Shown: positions 53,078 to 62,580 of the stretch, piece by piece | Layout of the letters: each line of letters starts with the position of its first letter | Numbering within the stretch: position 1 is the stretch's first letter | Assembly (NCBI GenBank): GCA_050953505.1 | Contig: JBMNMU010000001.1 | Span: 1,984,001 to 2,048,000 of the forward strand | Length of the DNA stretch: 64,000 nt | From: JBMNMU01 sp050953505 | GTDB lineage: Bacteria; Bacillota; Clostridia; Peptostreptococcales; Anaerovoracaceae | Reading direction: 5' to 3' | Translations under genes and position numbers: made by a program | The notes under the pieces: generated by a model | The model's database searches: none | Seen by the model: the letters and a program-made list of their open reading frames with translations, nothing else | What the model was told of the DNA's origin: nothing

Positions 53078-54613
53078 TTATTCGATAGGATCCAACAAAA
53101 TTAGCTCTGCTTCAAACCCTAACATCATCGATTGAATACTCAATGTTTCAGAAACAGATTTTCTAGAAATGTCAGCTATAGGAGTTGTTGCCCATCTATT
53201 CATCAGCTTTTCACGCTTTGAGAGTTTACTATGCTCTGCCCCAATGGTTGCCATATAACTTCTAATGAAATAATCCTTCGTAAACTTATATCTCCTAATC
53301 TTATATTCCCCACGGATTCCCGATATTCTTATCAGGATTTCAGCATTATCGTCAAACCTTTCTAACCATTCCTTTGCTTCAATCAGAGTTTTCTTTTCTT
53401 GAGCCATTGATTGAACCTTTTTATTATTATGATAAATCAATATAGTAAATCCGGCTTTTTCAGCACTCCTATAGGCCCGGGTTACAAGATAGTTTTCTCC
53501 AGTAGCAACTATAATTTCCCCTAGAGCCATAAACATCCTATATGGATAGTTGCCAGGCTTCAGATGCTGGTTTTCGAAAAGCTTTTCCAGCTGAAAAGGG
53601 GCTTTTATTCCGTGTACTGGTATGTCATGCAGGTCTAGCTTGATAATGCTAAGAGTGGGCGCTTCCCCTGATTCATAAGAATGATAAATATGTTTTGACT
53701 GTTGCCGTATAGAAGCTAGAATATCTGCTGGGCTGGAAAGTGTGTACTTTGCTGCAATCTCTCTACTAATAACTTTGCCTGTGTATTTTTCCCGATAATC
53801 CTTTGGGTGCATTCCGAACCACTTAGTAAAATATTTTATATAATAGCGCACTGCCGAAAAACCGCACTCTTCAGAAATGGCACCTATTTTTTTGTTTGTA
53901 CCTAACAGAAGCTTTTCAGACTCCTCAACCCGCATAAAACCAAGAAGCTCCTGAAAGCTCATTCCTGTTGCTTTTTTTATAGCATGGGATAGATAATAAA
54001 TACTTAAATGCTCTGATTCGGCAATTTCTTGAAGTGTCAATCGTCTAGAATAATTTTCGTACATATAGTTGGTGATTCTATTTAGTCTTCCTGCAAGTAC
54101 TTTGTTACCCTTGTACTTCGTCTCATTAACGAACTTTCCGTCCTCCATGACAAAGTACTGAAAATTAGCCAGGAGACTAGAAATTAAATTGTGAGCATTT
54201 TCAATAACTTTATGTTCATATCCCCGCCCTTTTTCCAACACCTCCAGCATAATATGTGCAAGAATATCTCTTAGGGCTTCCAAGCTTTCATCATCATCTT
54301 TCATATCTGTTACAAAAAAGCTATTTTTTAAATTATTATAGTACTTTGAGAAATAGGTAGATTCTAGTTGAAGCATCATGACCATATTAGGCTCTCCAGT
54401 GCTATAAAAGCTATGAAGTTCTCTGTCGTTAAGAATAAAAATATCTCCTTTTTCCAAAGTATAATTATAGTAACCATTCTTTAGCCTGACAGAGCCTTCC
54501 ATTACATAAACAACCTCAATGTCATCATGAAAATGAATGGGATATTCTTCAATATTTGCTGTGACCACATTAACAGGTAGCCCTTCCTTATAGAAGCTCT
54601 TTTCCTTTAACAT
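53078..54613 (-). CDS. AraC-family regulator with C-terminal GH39-like fragment
   Basis: About 511 residues. An N-terminal cupin sensor (YPIHFHDDIEVVYVMEGSV) and a helical linker lead to the AraC DNA-binding pair (LTLQEIAESEHLSIYYLSHAIK and IGAISEECGFSAVRYYIKYF). The last ~200 residues resemble the C-terminal part of GH39-like domains seen in some AraC proteins (RISGIRGEYKIRRYKF), but the catalytic barrel is absent. It is not two-domain sugar regulator standard length, so ligand binding may have changed. The start at 54611-54613 is preferred over an upstream ATG lacking a ribosome site. Confidence 0.8.
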   Translation of the reverse strand: MLKEKSFYKEGLPVNVVTANIEEYPIHFHDDIEVVYVMEGSVRLKNGYYNYTLEKGDIFILNDRELHSFYSTGEPNMVMMLQLESTYFSKYYNNLKNSFFVTDMKDDDESLEALRDILAHIMLEVLEKGRGYEHKVIENAHNLISSLLANFQYFVMEDGKFVNETKYKGNKVLAGRLNRITNYMYENYSRRLTLQEIAESEHLSIYYLSHAIKKATGMSFQELLGFMRVEESEKLLLGTNKKIGAISEECGFSAVRYYIKYFTKWFGMHPKDYREKYTGKVISREIAAKYTLSSPADILASIRQQSKHIYHSYESGEAPTLSIIKLDLHDIPVHGIKAPFQLEKLFENQHLKPGNYPYRMFMALGEIIVATGENYLVTRAYRSAEKAGFTILIYHNNKKVQSMAQEKKTLIEAKEWLERFDDNAEILIRISGIRGEYKIRRYKFTKDYFIRSYMATIGAEHSKLSKREKLMNRWATTPIADISRKSVSETLSIQSMMLGFEAELILLDPIE

Positions 54614-54714
54614 CTCCTTATCCTTTCGTACATAAAACACTTGATGTAGCCAAGGTCTACAAATAAAAAAATTTAATATTTATATTCACATTTTATGTAA
54701 ACCTTTATTTTCAG

Positions 54715-54942
54715 TTATCCAAATACTTTTCAACAGCTAACAACAGGCGGATTATTTAGGGTTTCGACATTTTTCCACAACATTTTAGCGCATTGTATAC
54801 AATTTAATCCCAAAGTGCTTGTGGAAAACTCAACCTGTCCTTTGCGTTGATTTACAAAGGGCTTCGGGATATCTCATTTTTTTATATCCAAAGTTATCCA
54901 CAGAAAATTTTCACTGTTATATCAACCTGTGAGTTATCCGCG
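54715..54942. promoter_or_regulatory. Cluster of DnaA-box-like 9-mers
   Basis: Within 230 bases are TTATCCACA (54894-54902, perfect consensus), TTTTCCACA (54771-54779), the same on the other strand (54820-54828), TTATCCAAA (54715-54723) and TTATCCGCG (54934-54942). The stretch 54614-54933 is AT-rich and has no gene. dnaA/dnaN are not nearby, so this may be a titration or regulatory site rather than oriC. Confidence 0.6.
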
Positions 54943-55707
54943 ACTATCGATGGATTGGGGTGGCTTTTGCGGCTCCTTACCACTAAAAATCATAATTCCA
55001 TTATAAATGCACTGGGCCAATTTCCTTTGATACTCCTCCTGCTGTAGGAGTTTAGCTTCCTCTGGATTTGATAAAAACCCGCATTCCACAAGGGCGATAG
55101 GTGCTGCTGGATGCTTAAAAATGAGAGAGTCTCTTTTCACTAAAGCTACACGATCCGTGCCGTCTTGAATACCGGCTATAAGCTGCTCCTGAATCAATTC
55201 TGCTAAAATCTTGCTATCATCCAGAATACTCTGGTCTCCAGGACCCCCTGGATAGAAGGTTTGAGCCCCCCTCACAGAGGAATCTTGCTTGAAGCTATTG
55301 AGATGAATACTAACAGCAGCAACTGGCTTGACCTTTTGAATCATCTCCTTCCTCGCTTTAAGATCTTGGGTTTTCAGGCTCCTAATGGTCCTGTTCTCCT
55401 CTTCATACAGACCTTTGTCCGTTTCTCTAGTCATCACCACCTCCCAGCCATCTATTTCTGCTAACTCTTTTATATATAGGCCAATGGCTAGGTTAATGTC
55501 CTTTTCGCTGACACCGGAAGCACTTGAGGCACCACCATCAATGCCTCCATGCCCCGGATCGATTAACAGGATCTCTGTATTTTTCATTGCTGTTACCTTC
55601 GCTAGCAAATTACCCCCTGTGGGAACCACCATTGCTGCAATAACGATAGCTACTATTAGTAATGCAAGCTTCCACTTAAACCCTTTACTCAATTTTATTC
55701 TACTCAT
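54934..55707 (-). CDS. cwlD: CwlD, N-acetylmuramoyl-L-alanine amidase of spore cortex
   Basis: A 257-residue amidase. An N-terminal membrane anchor (KLALLIVAIVIAAMVVPTGG) precedes the Amidase_3 domain with the zinc ligands in LIDPGHGGIDGG, AVSIHLNSF and the terminal glutamate in IALVECGFLSNPEEA. CwlD helps make muramic-lactam in spore cortex. GGAGG precedes the ATG. The last DnaA-like box overlaps its 3' end. Confidence 0.88.
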   Translation of the reverse strand: MSRIKLSKGFKWKLALLIVAIVIAAMVVPTGGNLLAKVTAMKNTEILLIDPGHGGIDGGASSASGVSEKDINLAIGLYIKELAEIDGWEVVMTRETDKGLYEEENRTIRSLKTQDLKARKEMIQKVKPVAAVSIHLNSFKQDSSVRGAQTFYPGGPGDQSILDDSKILAELIQEQLIAGIQDGTDRVALVKRDSLIFKHPAAPIALVECGFLSNPEEAKLLQQEEYQRKLAQCIYNGIMIFSGKEPQKPPQSIDSRG

Positions 55708-55927
55708 TCACCCTACCTCCGAACAAAACTTTAGTACTATTTATATGTCAAGAGGTTAAGGAATAAGTATAATTATTTTGAGGTCTTTAGAATAAACTAT
55801 GAATTTAAGGGGTTTTATTAAAATTGTTGCGCTTGTTGCCTTATAAAATTCATTATATTATATTATAAACGAAAGTGCTATAATAATATTATTACTTTGC
55901 TGTGTGTTTAATATAAATATAATTCGA

Positions 55928-55957
55928 GCTAAAATCACACCCTGCTGTGATTTTAGC
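55928..55957 (+). promoter_or_regulatory. Perfect 12-bp inverted repeat before the AlaX-type gene
   Basis: GCTAAAATCACA and its exact complement with loop CCCTGC, 21 bases before the likely ATG at 55979. With no T-run it could be an operator or a leader hairpin affecting translation. Confidence 0.6.
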
Positions 55958-55978
55958 CGGGAAAGAGACAGGTTTGAA

Positions 55979-57214
55979 ATGATAACAGAGAAGATTTTCG
56001 AAAAAGATGTATATTTAAAAGAGCTAAATAGTACTTTATTGAGCATTTCGGAAGACGGTAGCTCCAAGGAACCCCATACCTTGGTTTTGGACAAAACCAT
56101 ATTTTTTCCTGAAGGTGGAGGACAGCCCTGTGATTTAGGTGAGATAAACGGAATTTCAGTAGTAGATGTATATGAAAAAGAAGGAATCGTTTATCATGTA
56201 TTAGATTGGACAAATACTCAGGAGTACCGTTCTAAGCTTGCTTCAATGAAGCAGGGAGATTCCGTGCATTCTGTATTGGACTGGCCCCGAAGGTTCAATC
56301 ATATGCAAAGACACTGTGGCGAGCATATCCTCTCAGCTATATTCTATGAAGAAATGAGGGGTATTAATCGAGGCTTTCACATGGGAGAAAACTATATGAC
56401 TATTGATATAGATGTGAAAGATCTAAGCTGGGAGCAATGTCTTCAGATTGAGCTTAAAGCAAACGAAATGGTATGGGCTGATGTTCCGGTAACTACAAAG
56501 TTTTTTGAAAGCAGGGAGGAAGCAGCCAAGCATCCCCTTCGAAAGGAATTGGCCCTAGACGAAGGAATTACCATTGTTTGCGTGGGGGACGACAACAATC
56601 CCGCAGGCTGCGTAGCTTGCTGTGGCACTCACCCTAGTACTACGGGCCAGGTAGGACTGATAAAAATCATAAAAGCTGAAAACTACAAGGGAATGACCCG
56701 TGTTTATTTCAAAGCTGGACTAGAGGCCCTTCTGGATTACCAAAACAAAGATAATATTATTACAAAGCTGAATGTAAAATATTCTAGCGATGAAAACGGT
56801 CTTTTAGAAAAAATACGTATACAGGATGAAAAAAATAAAGCCGTTAGACAAGAATTACACGATCTTAAAACATGGGTTGTTTCGTCACATGCAGAGGAGC
56901 TTCGAAATCTTTTGGCTACTAGTGAAGAAGACGTCCTGGTAAGAGAATATGGTCATTTGACAGTGGATGATCTGCTCCATCTTGGCCGAAAGGTAACAGA
57001 AGAGATAAAAGGCCTGTTGATTCTGACGTGCCAGAAAGAAAAAACACTGCTATTCTTTTCCCAGGGCGATCCCCACTGCGGCAAATTAATAAAAGAAAAT
57101 GTAGGGATTTATAATGGCAAGGGCGGTGGCAATGCCACAAGCGCTAGAGCCCTATTTTCAAAAGAAGAGTACCTGGAAACCTTTATTGATCTAATTAAAA
57201 AACATTTGCGATAA
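55979..57214 (+). CDS. AlaX-type alanyl-tRNA editing protein with DHHA1 domain
   Basis: About 411 residues. It hydrolyses mischarged Ser- or Gly-tRNA-Ala. The editing site has HxxxH in MQRHCGEHILSA and the C..H zinc residues in CVACCGTHPSTTGQVG; the C-terminal DHHA1 part has NGKGGGNATSARALF. This is the longer AlaX form. I prefer ATG at 55979; the longer frame to 55904 runs through the inverted repeat and has no ribosome site. Confidence 0.85.
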   Translation: MITEKIFEKDVYLKELNSTLLSISEDGSSKEPHTLVLDKTIFFPEGGGQPCDLGEINGISVVDVYEKEGIVYHVLDWTNTQEYRSKLASMKQGDSVHSVLDWPRRFNHMQRHCGEHILSAIFYEEMRGINRGFHMGENYMTIDIDVKDLSWEQCLQIELKANEMVWADVPVTTKFFESREEAAKHPLRKELALDEGITIVCVGDDNNPAGCVACCGTHPSTTGQVGLIKIIKAENYKGMTRVYFKAGLEALLDYQNKDNIITKLNVKYSSDENGLLEKIRIQDEKNKAVRQELHDLKTWVVSSHAEELRNLLATSEEDVLVREYGHLTVDDLLHLGRKVTEEIKGLLILTCQKEKTLLFFSQGDPHCGKLIKENVGIYNGKGGGNATSARALFSKEEYLETFIDLIKKHLR

Positions 57215-57369
57215 ATGGCGTCTCTGAATTTTATGCTATAAAATTACCATTGTTAACCATTTAGGAATATGGTATGATTAACTTGATGTTGCAATGTTTC
57301 AAGCTGCTGAGCCCAAGGACAGATATTATAAACCGTTTCATGTTTTGGGCTGAATAGGAGGTACTTGTT

Positions 57370-58761
57370 ATGCCAGATGTTTTTTATGCAAAAGGGAAAG
57401 GAAATAATGGTTATATCAAAAATTTAGAAGTATGCTCTTTTAACAACTTAGACGGGAACTGCGGAATGTTCCAAATGGCCTTATACAAAACAGAAGGTGG
57501 AAAATATTATTTATATGGTGCCTGTTTTGGAGGGACCCAGCGTGGCGTTATGATCAGTGACGTTACAGATCCCTATAATCCTAAATTTATTAAGCATGTG
57601 GAACTTATAGACCCTAAGATTTATCCCACCACCACTTCTCCCAAAATACAAATCGCCGATGATCTGATGATTGTAGCTATGAGTGCAGGAAGCGGTCCAG
57701 GCGCCCTAGTGGATCAATCAGAATTAAAGAATATGAAATGTGAAGTAGGCATTCGAATCTACAGTCTAAAAGAAGACCCGGAAAATCCCGCATTTCTCGG
57801 CTATTGGGATTGTGGCGTACCACATTCCATGGGGGTCCATCGCTTTATGTATAATGGCGGGCGATATGTTCACCTATCCGCAGAATGTAGAGGTTTTGAA
57901 GGGCTTATTTACCGAATTATTGATATTGAGGATCCTACAAATCCTGTTGAAGCCGGTCGATGGTGGGCACCACACCAATTTGCCGATGGATATCCTGGCC
58001 GTACCTTCGACCCTCATGCTGCCCATGTTCCTTCCTTTATGGATAAGGGGTGGATGCATGGACCTCCTTTTGTTGTAGGAGACAAAGCTTATTTAGGGTA
58101 TTGTGGCGATGGCTTGTATGTTTTAGATGTATCTGATGTAACCCGGCCAAAATGCTTAGGGAATCTGAAGTTTATGCCTGCCTTTTCCAGTGAGTTAGCT
58201 GGTGCCAGAACCCATACTGCTCTTCCCCTGCCAGGGGGAGATTTCGTGGTTGTGACCAACGAGGGAGAAAGGTTCCAATTTTTCCCACCAGGGAAAATAA
58301 AGCATGCTCAAGCATTAAATAATATACATATGGTTGATGTCAGCGACCCTACAAGACCTACATTGATTGCTCAGTTCCCTTATCCGGAGGTTCCTGAGGA
58401 TTTCCCATATCCTAACTTCAATGTCATGCAGCTAGATGCACCAGGCCCCTTTGGACCCCACAATTTACACGAGCCTATGAGCGGAAAGCCTTGGCTAGAG
58501 CAACGGGGTGACCGAGTATATTGCTGTTATTTTCATGCTGGCCTTCGGGTTTATGATGTGTCAGATCCTTATTATATTAAGGAGATTGCCTATTTTATTC
58601 CTCCTAATCCAAATAAGGCTCCTGAAGAATCCTTCTTCCCAGGATTCCCTGGCCCAAGAAATGCCACTACAGAGGACGTGATCGTAGACGACAGGGGATA
58701 TATTATAATAGATGCGCTGGATGATGGCTTTTATATCTTAAAAATGAAGGAAGATAAATAA
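57370..58761 (+). CDS. LVIVD-repeat beta-propeller protein
   Basis: A 463-residue protein with several LVIVD-type blades: VMISDVTDPYNPKFIKHVEL, YRIIDIEDPTNPVEAGRWW, LYVLDVSDVTRPKCLGNL, IHMVDVSDPTRPTLIAQF and LRVYDVSDPYYIKEIAYF. No signal peptide is seen, so it is likely cytoplasmic. The histidine-rich central segment (FDPHAAHVPSF, GPHNLHEP) hints at a metal site; an enzyme role is possible but not established. GGAGG precedes the ATG. Confidence 0.85.
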   Translation: MPDVFYAKGKGNNGYIKNLEVCSFNNLDGNCGMFQMALYKTEGGKYYLYGACFGGTQRGVMISDVTDPYNPKFIKHVELIDPKIYPTTTSPKIQIADDLMIVAMSAGSGPGALVDQSELKNMKCEVGIRIYSLKEDPENPAFLGYWDCGVPHSMGVHRFMYNGGRYVHLSAECRGFEGLIYRIIDIEDPTNPVEAGRWWAPHQFADGYPGRTFDPHAAHVPSFMDKGWMHGPPFVVGDKAYLGYCGDGLYVLDVSDVTRPKCLGNLKFMPAFSSELAGARTHTALPLPGGDFVVVTNEGERFQFFPPGKIKHAQALNNIHMVDVSDPTRPTLIAQFPYPEVPEDFPYPNFNVMQLDAPGPFGPHNLHEPMSGKPWLEQRGDRVYCCYFHAGLRVYDVSDPYYIKEIAYFIPPNPNKAPEESFFPGFPGPRNATTEDVIVDDRGYIIIDALDDGFYILKMKEDK

Positions 58762-58919
58762 CCAGGCTTCCGAGATTACACTCCAAGCTTAATCCACAAC
58801 TCCAAGCTTAATCCACAACTTGGCTAGAAGGGCTAGAATAATAAAGTCGAATCAAGAACAAAACTACATAATACAGTGACAGAACAGTATTGCATATATC
58901 ATTGCAGAACAGAATTAGA

Positions 58920-59037
58920 AGAGGGATATAGTATTTTCTAAGCATAACGTGAAACCTTTTCCAATTTTGATGCGTAGCACCTAAGGGTGCATAGCATCAT
59001 AAAATTGGCGGGTTGCGTGAAAATACTATATCCCTCC
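58920..59037. repeat. 118-base nested hairpin next to the pseudouridine synthase stop
   Basis: Outer arms GAGGGATATAGTATTTTC (58921) and GAAAATACTATATCCCTC (59019); middle arms CCAATTTTGATGC (58961) and GCATCATAAAATTGG (58994); inner GCACC / GGGTGC. It ends 11 bases before the stop of the 59048 gene and lies between convergent genes. Just left, CTCCAAGCTTAATCCACAA occurs twice in tandem (58789-58820 region). Confidence 0.85.
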
Positions 59038-59047
59038 TATTTGAGTA

Positions 59048-59752
59048 TTAGCAGTTCTTTAAATACTCTACCTCTTGTCTTGTTAGCTTTCTATAGTGGC
59101 CTTCCTTCAGGTGTCCAAGATAGAGATCACCAATGGCAATCCTTTCTAGATCTATGACCTTGTTTCCAACGGCCGCAAACATTTTTCTAACTTGACGATT
59201 TTTTCCTTCAAAAATTTTAATTTCAACAATAGCAGATCGCTCTGCTTGTTTTATAAGCTTCACTTCTGCCTTAGAGGTGATAAATCCACCAATGTCTACA
59301 CCATTGCGAAGCTTTGAAATTCTATCATCTGACAAATGACCAGCGACTCTAGCTCGATAGGTTTTGTAAATTTTATGTTTTGGATGAGTCAATTTGTAGG
59401 CTAGATCTCCATCATTGGTCAAAAGAAGCATTCCTGAAGTGTTGTAATCTAGTCTACCAACAGGGAAAACCCTTTGATCTATATCCTTTATCAGCTCCAT
59501 CACCGTCACTCGGCCCGACTCATCCTTCACAGATGTAATATATCCCTTTGGCTTATTAAGCATGATATATACAAGTTTCGCCTGAGGATTAATTATCTTT
59601 CCGTTAACTTCTACTACATCCCCTTCCACTACATTGTAGCCCGGCTGTCTCATAACAACACCATTGATTTTGACATTCCCTGCTATAGTAAGCTCATCTG
59701 CCTTACGCCTGCTTGCGATTCCGGCCTGTGCAATATATTTATTTAGACGCAT
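59048..59752 (-). CDS. rluB: RluB-type 23S rRNA pseudouridine synthase
   Basis: A 234-residue enzyme. An N-terminal S4 RNA-binding domain (MRLNKYIAQAGIASRRKADE) precedes the RsuA/RluB catalytic domain with the active-site aspartate in VGRLDYNTSGMLLLTNDGDLA. The assignment to RluB rather than RsuA/RluF rests on overall resemblance. GGAGG precedes the ATG. Confidence 0.9.
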   Translation of the reverse strand: MRLNKYIAQAGIASRRKADELTIAGNVKINGVVMRQPGYNVVEGDVVEVNGKIINPQAKLVYIMLNKPKGYITSVKDESGRVTVMELIKDIDQRVFPVGRLDYNTSGMLLLTNDGDLAYKLTHPKHKIYKTYRARVAGHLSDDRISKLRNGVDIGGFITSKAEVKLIKQAERSAIVEIKIFEGKNRQVRKMFAAVGNKVIDLERIAIGDLYLGHLKEGHYRKLTRQEVEYLKNC

Positions 59753-59879
59753 ATGCTTTTCTCCTCGTACTTTACCTGATCCTGTTACAAATGATCTTTT
59801 CTTCCGTTATCTATACTAAGATTTGTACCTTTCTTAACATGTTATTATACAAGATTATTGTGGGCTTGGCATTAAATAT

Positions 59880-61181
59880 TTAAATAATAGGTTCTTTATA
59901 AATATTTTCAAGGTCATACTTTTTTATACGCTTTTTAATAATATCTGTATCTGTTGTGTAAAGACCTCTGTCTTTCATCCTTTGGAAAAACTCCGCTCCC
60001 GCAAAGGTATATCGTGTCATTAATCCATCTTTCGTCTTTATTTTTTTATTGGCGTAGGATATCAGGTCACCTAGAGCAAGCTGCCTTGGCAATTCCAGAG
60101 GCTTCATGCCCTTTAAGTATCTTGCGCTATTATAACCCGCTAGGGTTCCGGTGGTAATGGCTTCTGTATGCCCAACAAAAAGGCCAGACTTTTCGCCACC
60201 CACTAGTAGGTTATCTAAACCCATTACGGCCATATGATCGTTTCTCTCCGCAACGGAAAGGTAACGAATTGAATTCCCCTTACCGCCTGCATAAGGGTCT
60301 GCATACCTAGCATTTTCAAATCCCCGTACCTGCCGAAGCCTTTCAAGAGGATAAAAAGGCGTCATAATTTTTGCATAACCCGTATCCAGCAGTACAATAT
60401 TTTCTGCATATTCATGAAGGGCATACTGTTGACAAACCTTTAGATCTAGTTTTTCCTCAACAATATCCTCCTGCCTTAATTCAATAACAGCAACTCCCTT
60501 TTCGTTGAGTTCACGCTGTATTTCATCAGACAAGGATGATTTTTCAATTTTTCCAGAGCCGCTAAATGCACCAAAGGCGCCATCCTTACGTTGGCCCATG
60601 ATGTCATTTTTACCAGCCTTTTGAGTAATACTAACCCTAGGTCCAAAGGCGGGGCATCTTAGAACACACATGCAACACCCATTCCCATAGGCTAAGCAGT
60701 TACCCATAGGTCCTGTGGAACCTGTACATTCTACAAACACATCCCCATCTATAATTTCCCCATCAGCTAACACAATGGATTTCATCCGGCGTTTACCCTC
60801 TGAATTACTACTAGAATCCATAATTACATCTACTGCCCTGGCTATAGTTCTTATTTCTATGCCCTTTTCTATAAGCAGTCGCCTTACGTGAGGTTCTACT
60901 TTTATCACATCATAGAGACTTGCATGCTTGTGCCCTGGGAAATCTACATTAACATGTCTTGAAAGCTTATCCGTTATTGCAAATAATTCATCAGCGCCTA
61001 AGGCTATATTTTCCTCGGCAGCGGTATACCTGCCGTTATTTCGCATGATTCCACCTACATTACCCAGCCCAAGCAGCAGGTCTGTCTTTTCAATCAAGGT
61101 GACTTGAGCCCCAGCCTTCCCAGCAGCCAAAGCAGCTGCACAGCCGGACCAGCCTCCACCGATTACTACAACTTTATACAT
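59880..61181 (-). CDS. FAD-dependent oxidoreductase with Cys-rich insert
   Basis: A 433-residue flavoprotein. The FAD-binding GxGxxG is VVIGGGWSGCAAALAAG; a second motif near the end (VGGEKSGLFVGHTEAI) is typical of GidA/FAD_oxidored relatives. A Cys-rich segment NGCCMCVLRCPAFGP (near residue 168) could hold an iron-sulfur centre. It is the downstream partner of 61327-62391; the pair probably acts as an electron-transferring flavo-iron-sulfur complex. Substrate unknown. Confidence 0.78.
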   Translation of the reverse strand: MYKVVVIGGGWSGCAAALAAGKAGAQVTLIEKTDLLLGLGNVGGIMRNNGRYTAAEENIALGADELFAITDKLSRHVNVDFPGHKHASLYDVIKVEPHVRRLLIEKGIEIRTIARAVDVIMDSSSNSEGKRRMKSIVLADGEIIDGDVFVECTGSTGPMGNCLAYGNGCCMCVLRCPAFGPRVSITQKAGKNDIMGQRKDGAFGAFSGSGKIEKSSLSDEIQRELNEKGVAVIELRQEDIVEEKLDLKVCQQYALHEYAENIVLLDTGYAKIMTPFYPLERLRQVRGFENARYADPYAGGKGNSIRYLSVAERNDHMAVMGLDNLLVGGEKSGLFVGHTEAITTGTLAGYNSARYLKGMKPLELPRQLALGDLISYANKKIKTKDGLMTRYTFAGAEFFQRMKDRGLYTTDTDIIKKRIKKYDLENIYKEPII

Positions 61182-61276
61182 TTATTTGCCCCCAATCCTT
61201 CTCAATATGCTATTAGCATATTCTTTAACAAGGGCAAATGACACTGGTTAGCGATTAGCCAGAGCCTAGATAAAAT

Positions 61277-61318
61277 TGCCCCCGCCTAATTTGCTCTACC
61301 GCTATAGACGGGGGGTTT
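61277..61318. repeat. Hairpin between the oxidoreductase pair
   Basis: CCCCCGCCTA pairs with TAGACGGGGGG over a 20-base loop, with a T-run on the plus side only. For minus-strand genes it may act as a partial barrier or mRNA processing site. Confidence 0.5.
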
Positions 61319-61326
61319 TTAGGTGT

Positions 61327-62391
61327 TTACTGACACAGTATTTCTTTCCCTGAAATTTGACATTTGCACATCTTTAATGTTTTGCCGCCCTCTATTTCAT
61401 GAGAACAAGCACCACAGATTCCTTCACCACAGCAGATATGGAAATTATTGCTTACTGCAATATGGGCATTGGGCAGCTTTTGTTTCACCAATTGCCCTAG
61501 GGTTTGGATGTAGTAATCTGAAGCAAGAATTAATACCGATTGATATTGCCTATTTTTCAATAGTTCTCCAATCTCCATTTCTGCCGAGCCTTCAGATAGA
61601 CTTAAATACTTTAAAATTCCCTCTTCAGGCGCCTTATCATCCCTTATAGGTTCCTGCCCCTTTTCATTTAGATAGTCACTTACTAGATCCTTGCTAATTT
61701 TTTCTGAATCAATAATAAAATCCACTTGATTTTTCAGCGCTAAGGTTTTTGATGCCAAGACCCCAGGCGCTAAGCCTATCCCTTTTGCAATAATTAGAAC
61801 CTTTTGATCTCGGGAGGACATTTTTATAATATCATGAATCCCCAACACGCCGTTTCTATAAGGTCCCCGAATAATCAGCTTTTCTTTTTCTTGAAGAAGA
61901 AGCTTGGTTTTTGCAGAAATAACTTTTACTGCAATGTGAATCAGGCCCTTTTCCACATCCACATCCATTACAGATATCGGAATATCATAATAACTGGATG
62001 CCTCGCTGCTTTTAATAAACAAATAGGTTCCTGGAATACTGGCTTTAATGGCAAAACCCTTCCCTACATGTAGAACATAGACCACCAAGTCCTCCATATA
62101 ATGTTTGATCTCTATAATGGTAGCGTCAAATTCCTTTCTCGGATTATTGATCCTACGGCCACCTTGTATGAATTCATTATAAATACAGACTCCTTGCCAT
62201 TTACAATCGCAGTATTCTTCTCCCTGTAGCCTAGTACAAGTCAGACAATCACCTGTAAGAGCCAAATAACAAGGACACTGGTCCGTGCCCGCATCTATAC
62301 AATCTATTCTATAAGAAGAGTGACTGCACGCTTGGCTTGCAAGTGCAGGCCCATTTAAATTATTTTTACAATTAAAAATACCATAGTTCAA
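61327..62391 (-). CDS. Ferredoxin-reductase-like protein with N-terminal Cys-rich and C-terminal [2Fe-2S]-type domains
   Basis: A 354-residue PyrK-like electron-transfer protein. A Cys-rich N-terminus (CPCYLALTGDCLTCTRLQG, then CDCKWQGVCIY) of the type widespread in clostridia precedes a flavin/NAD-binding reductase core (ELLKNRQYQSVLILASDYYI), and the C-terminus has CCGEGICGACSHE with later CKC, the PyrK-type iron-sulfur motif. Start is TTG with GAGGGGG nine bases upstream. It leads the operon with the FAD oxidoreductase. Confidence 0.78.
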   Translation of the reverse strand: MNYGIFNCKNNLNGPALASQACSHSSYRIDCIDAGTDQCPCYLALTGDCLTCTRLQGEEYCDCKWQGVCIYNEFIQGGRRINNPRKEFDATIIEIKHYMEDLVVYVLHVGKGFAIKASIPGTYLFIKSSEASSYYDIPISVMDVDVEKGLIHIAVKVISAKTKLLLQEKEKLIIRGPYRNGVLGIHDIIKMSSRDQKVLIIAKGIGLAPGVLASKTLALKNQVDFIIDSEKISKDLVSDYLNEKGQEPIRDDKAPEEGILKYLSLSEGSAEMEIGELLKNRQYQSVLILASDYYIQTLGQLVKQKLPNAHIAVSNNFHICCGEGICGACSHEIEGGKTLKMCKCQISGKEILCQ

Positions 62392-62485
62392 GTTTATTGC
62401 CCCCTCTCTTAAACTACTGGTATCATTGTATTTTTTTTAGATGGACTTTGTTACTCTTCTGCTAATCTTATCTTATATACATATT

Positions 62486-62504
62486 AGGCCAGCATAAAGC
62501 TGGC
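62486..62504. repeat. Short perfect hairpin
   Basis: GGCCAGC / GCTGGCC with loop ATAAA, in the gap between the dacF-like stop and the 62391 start. No T-run on either side. Confidence 0.45.
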
Positions 62505-62580
62505 CCAGTTAACGGTTTCATATACTTCGATATGTTTTTAATTTTTTAAAGGCTTTACTGTGCTGTCACATACTAAACTG

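Noticed and set aside
54715..54942. Chromosomal origin of replication
   Set aside because: DnaA-like boxes are present, but dnaA, dnaN, rpmH and gidA-mnmE neighbours are absent; only a cluster is claimed.
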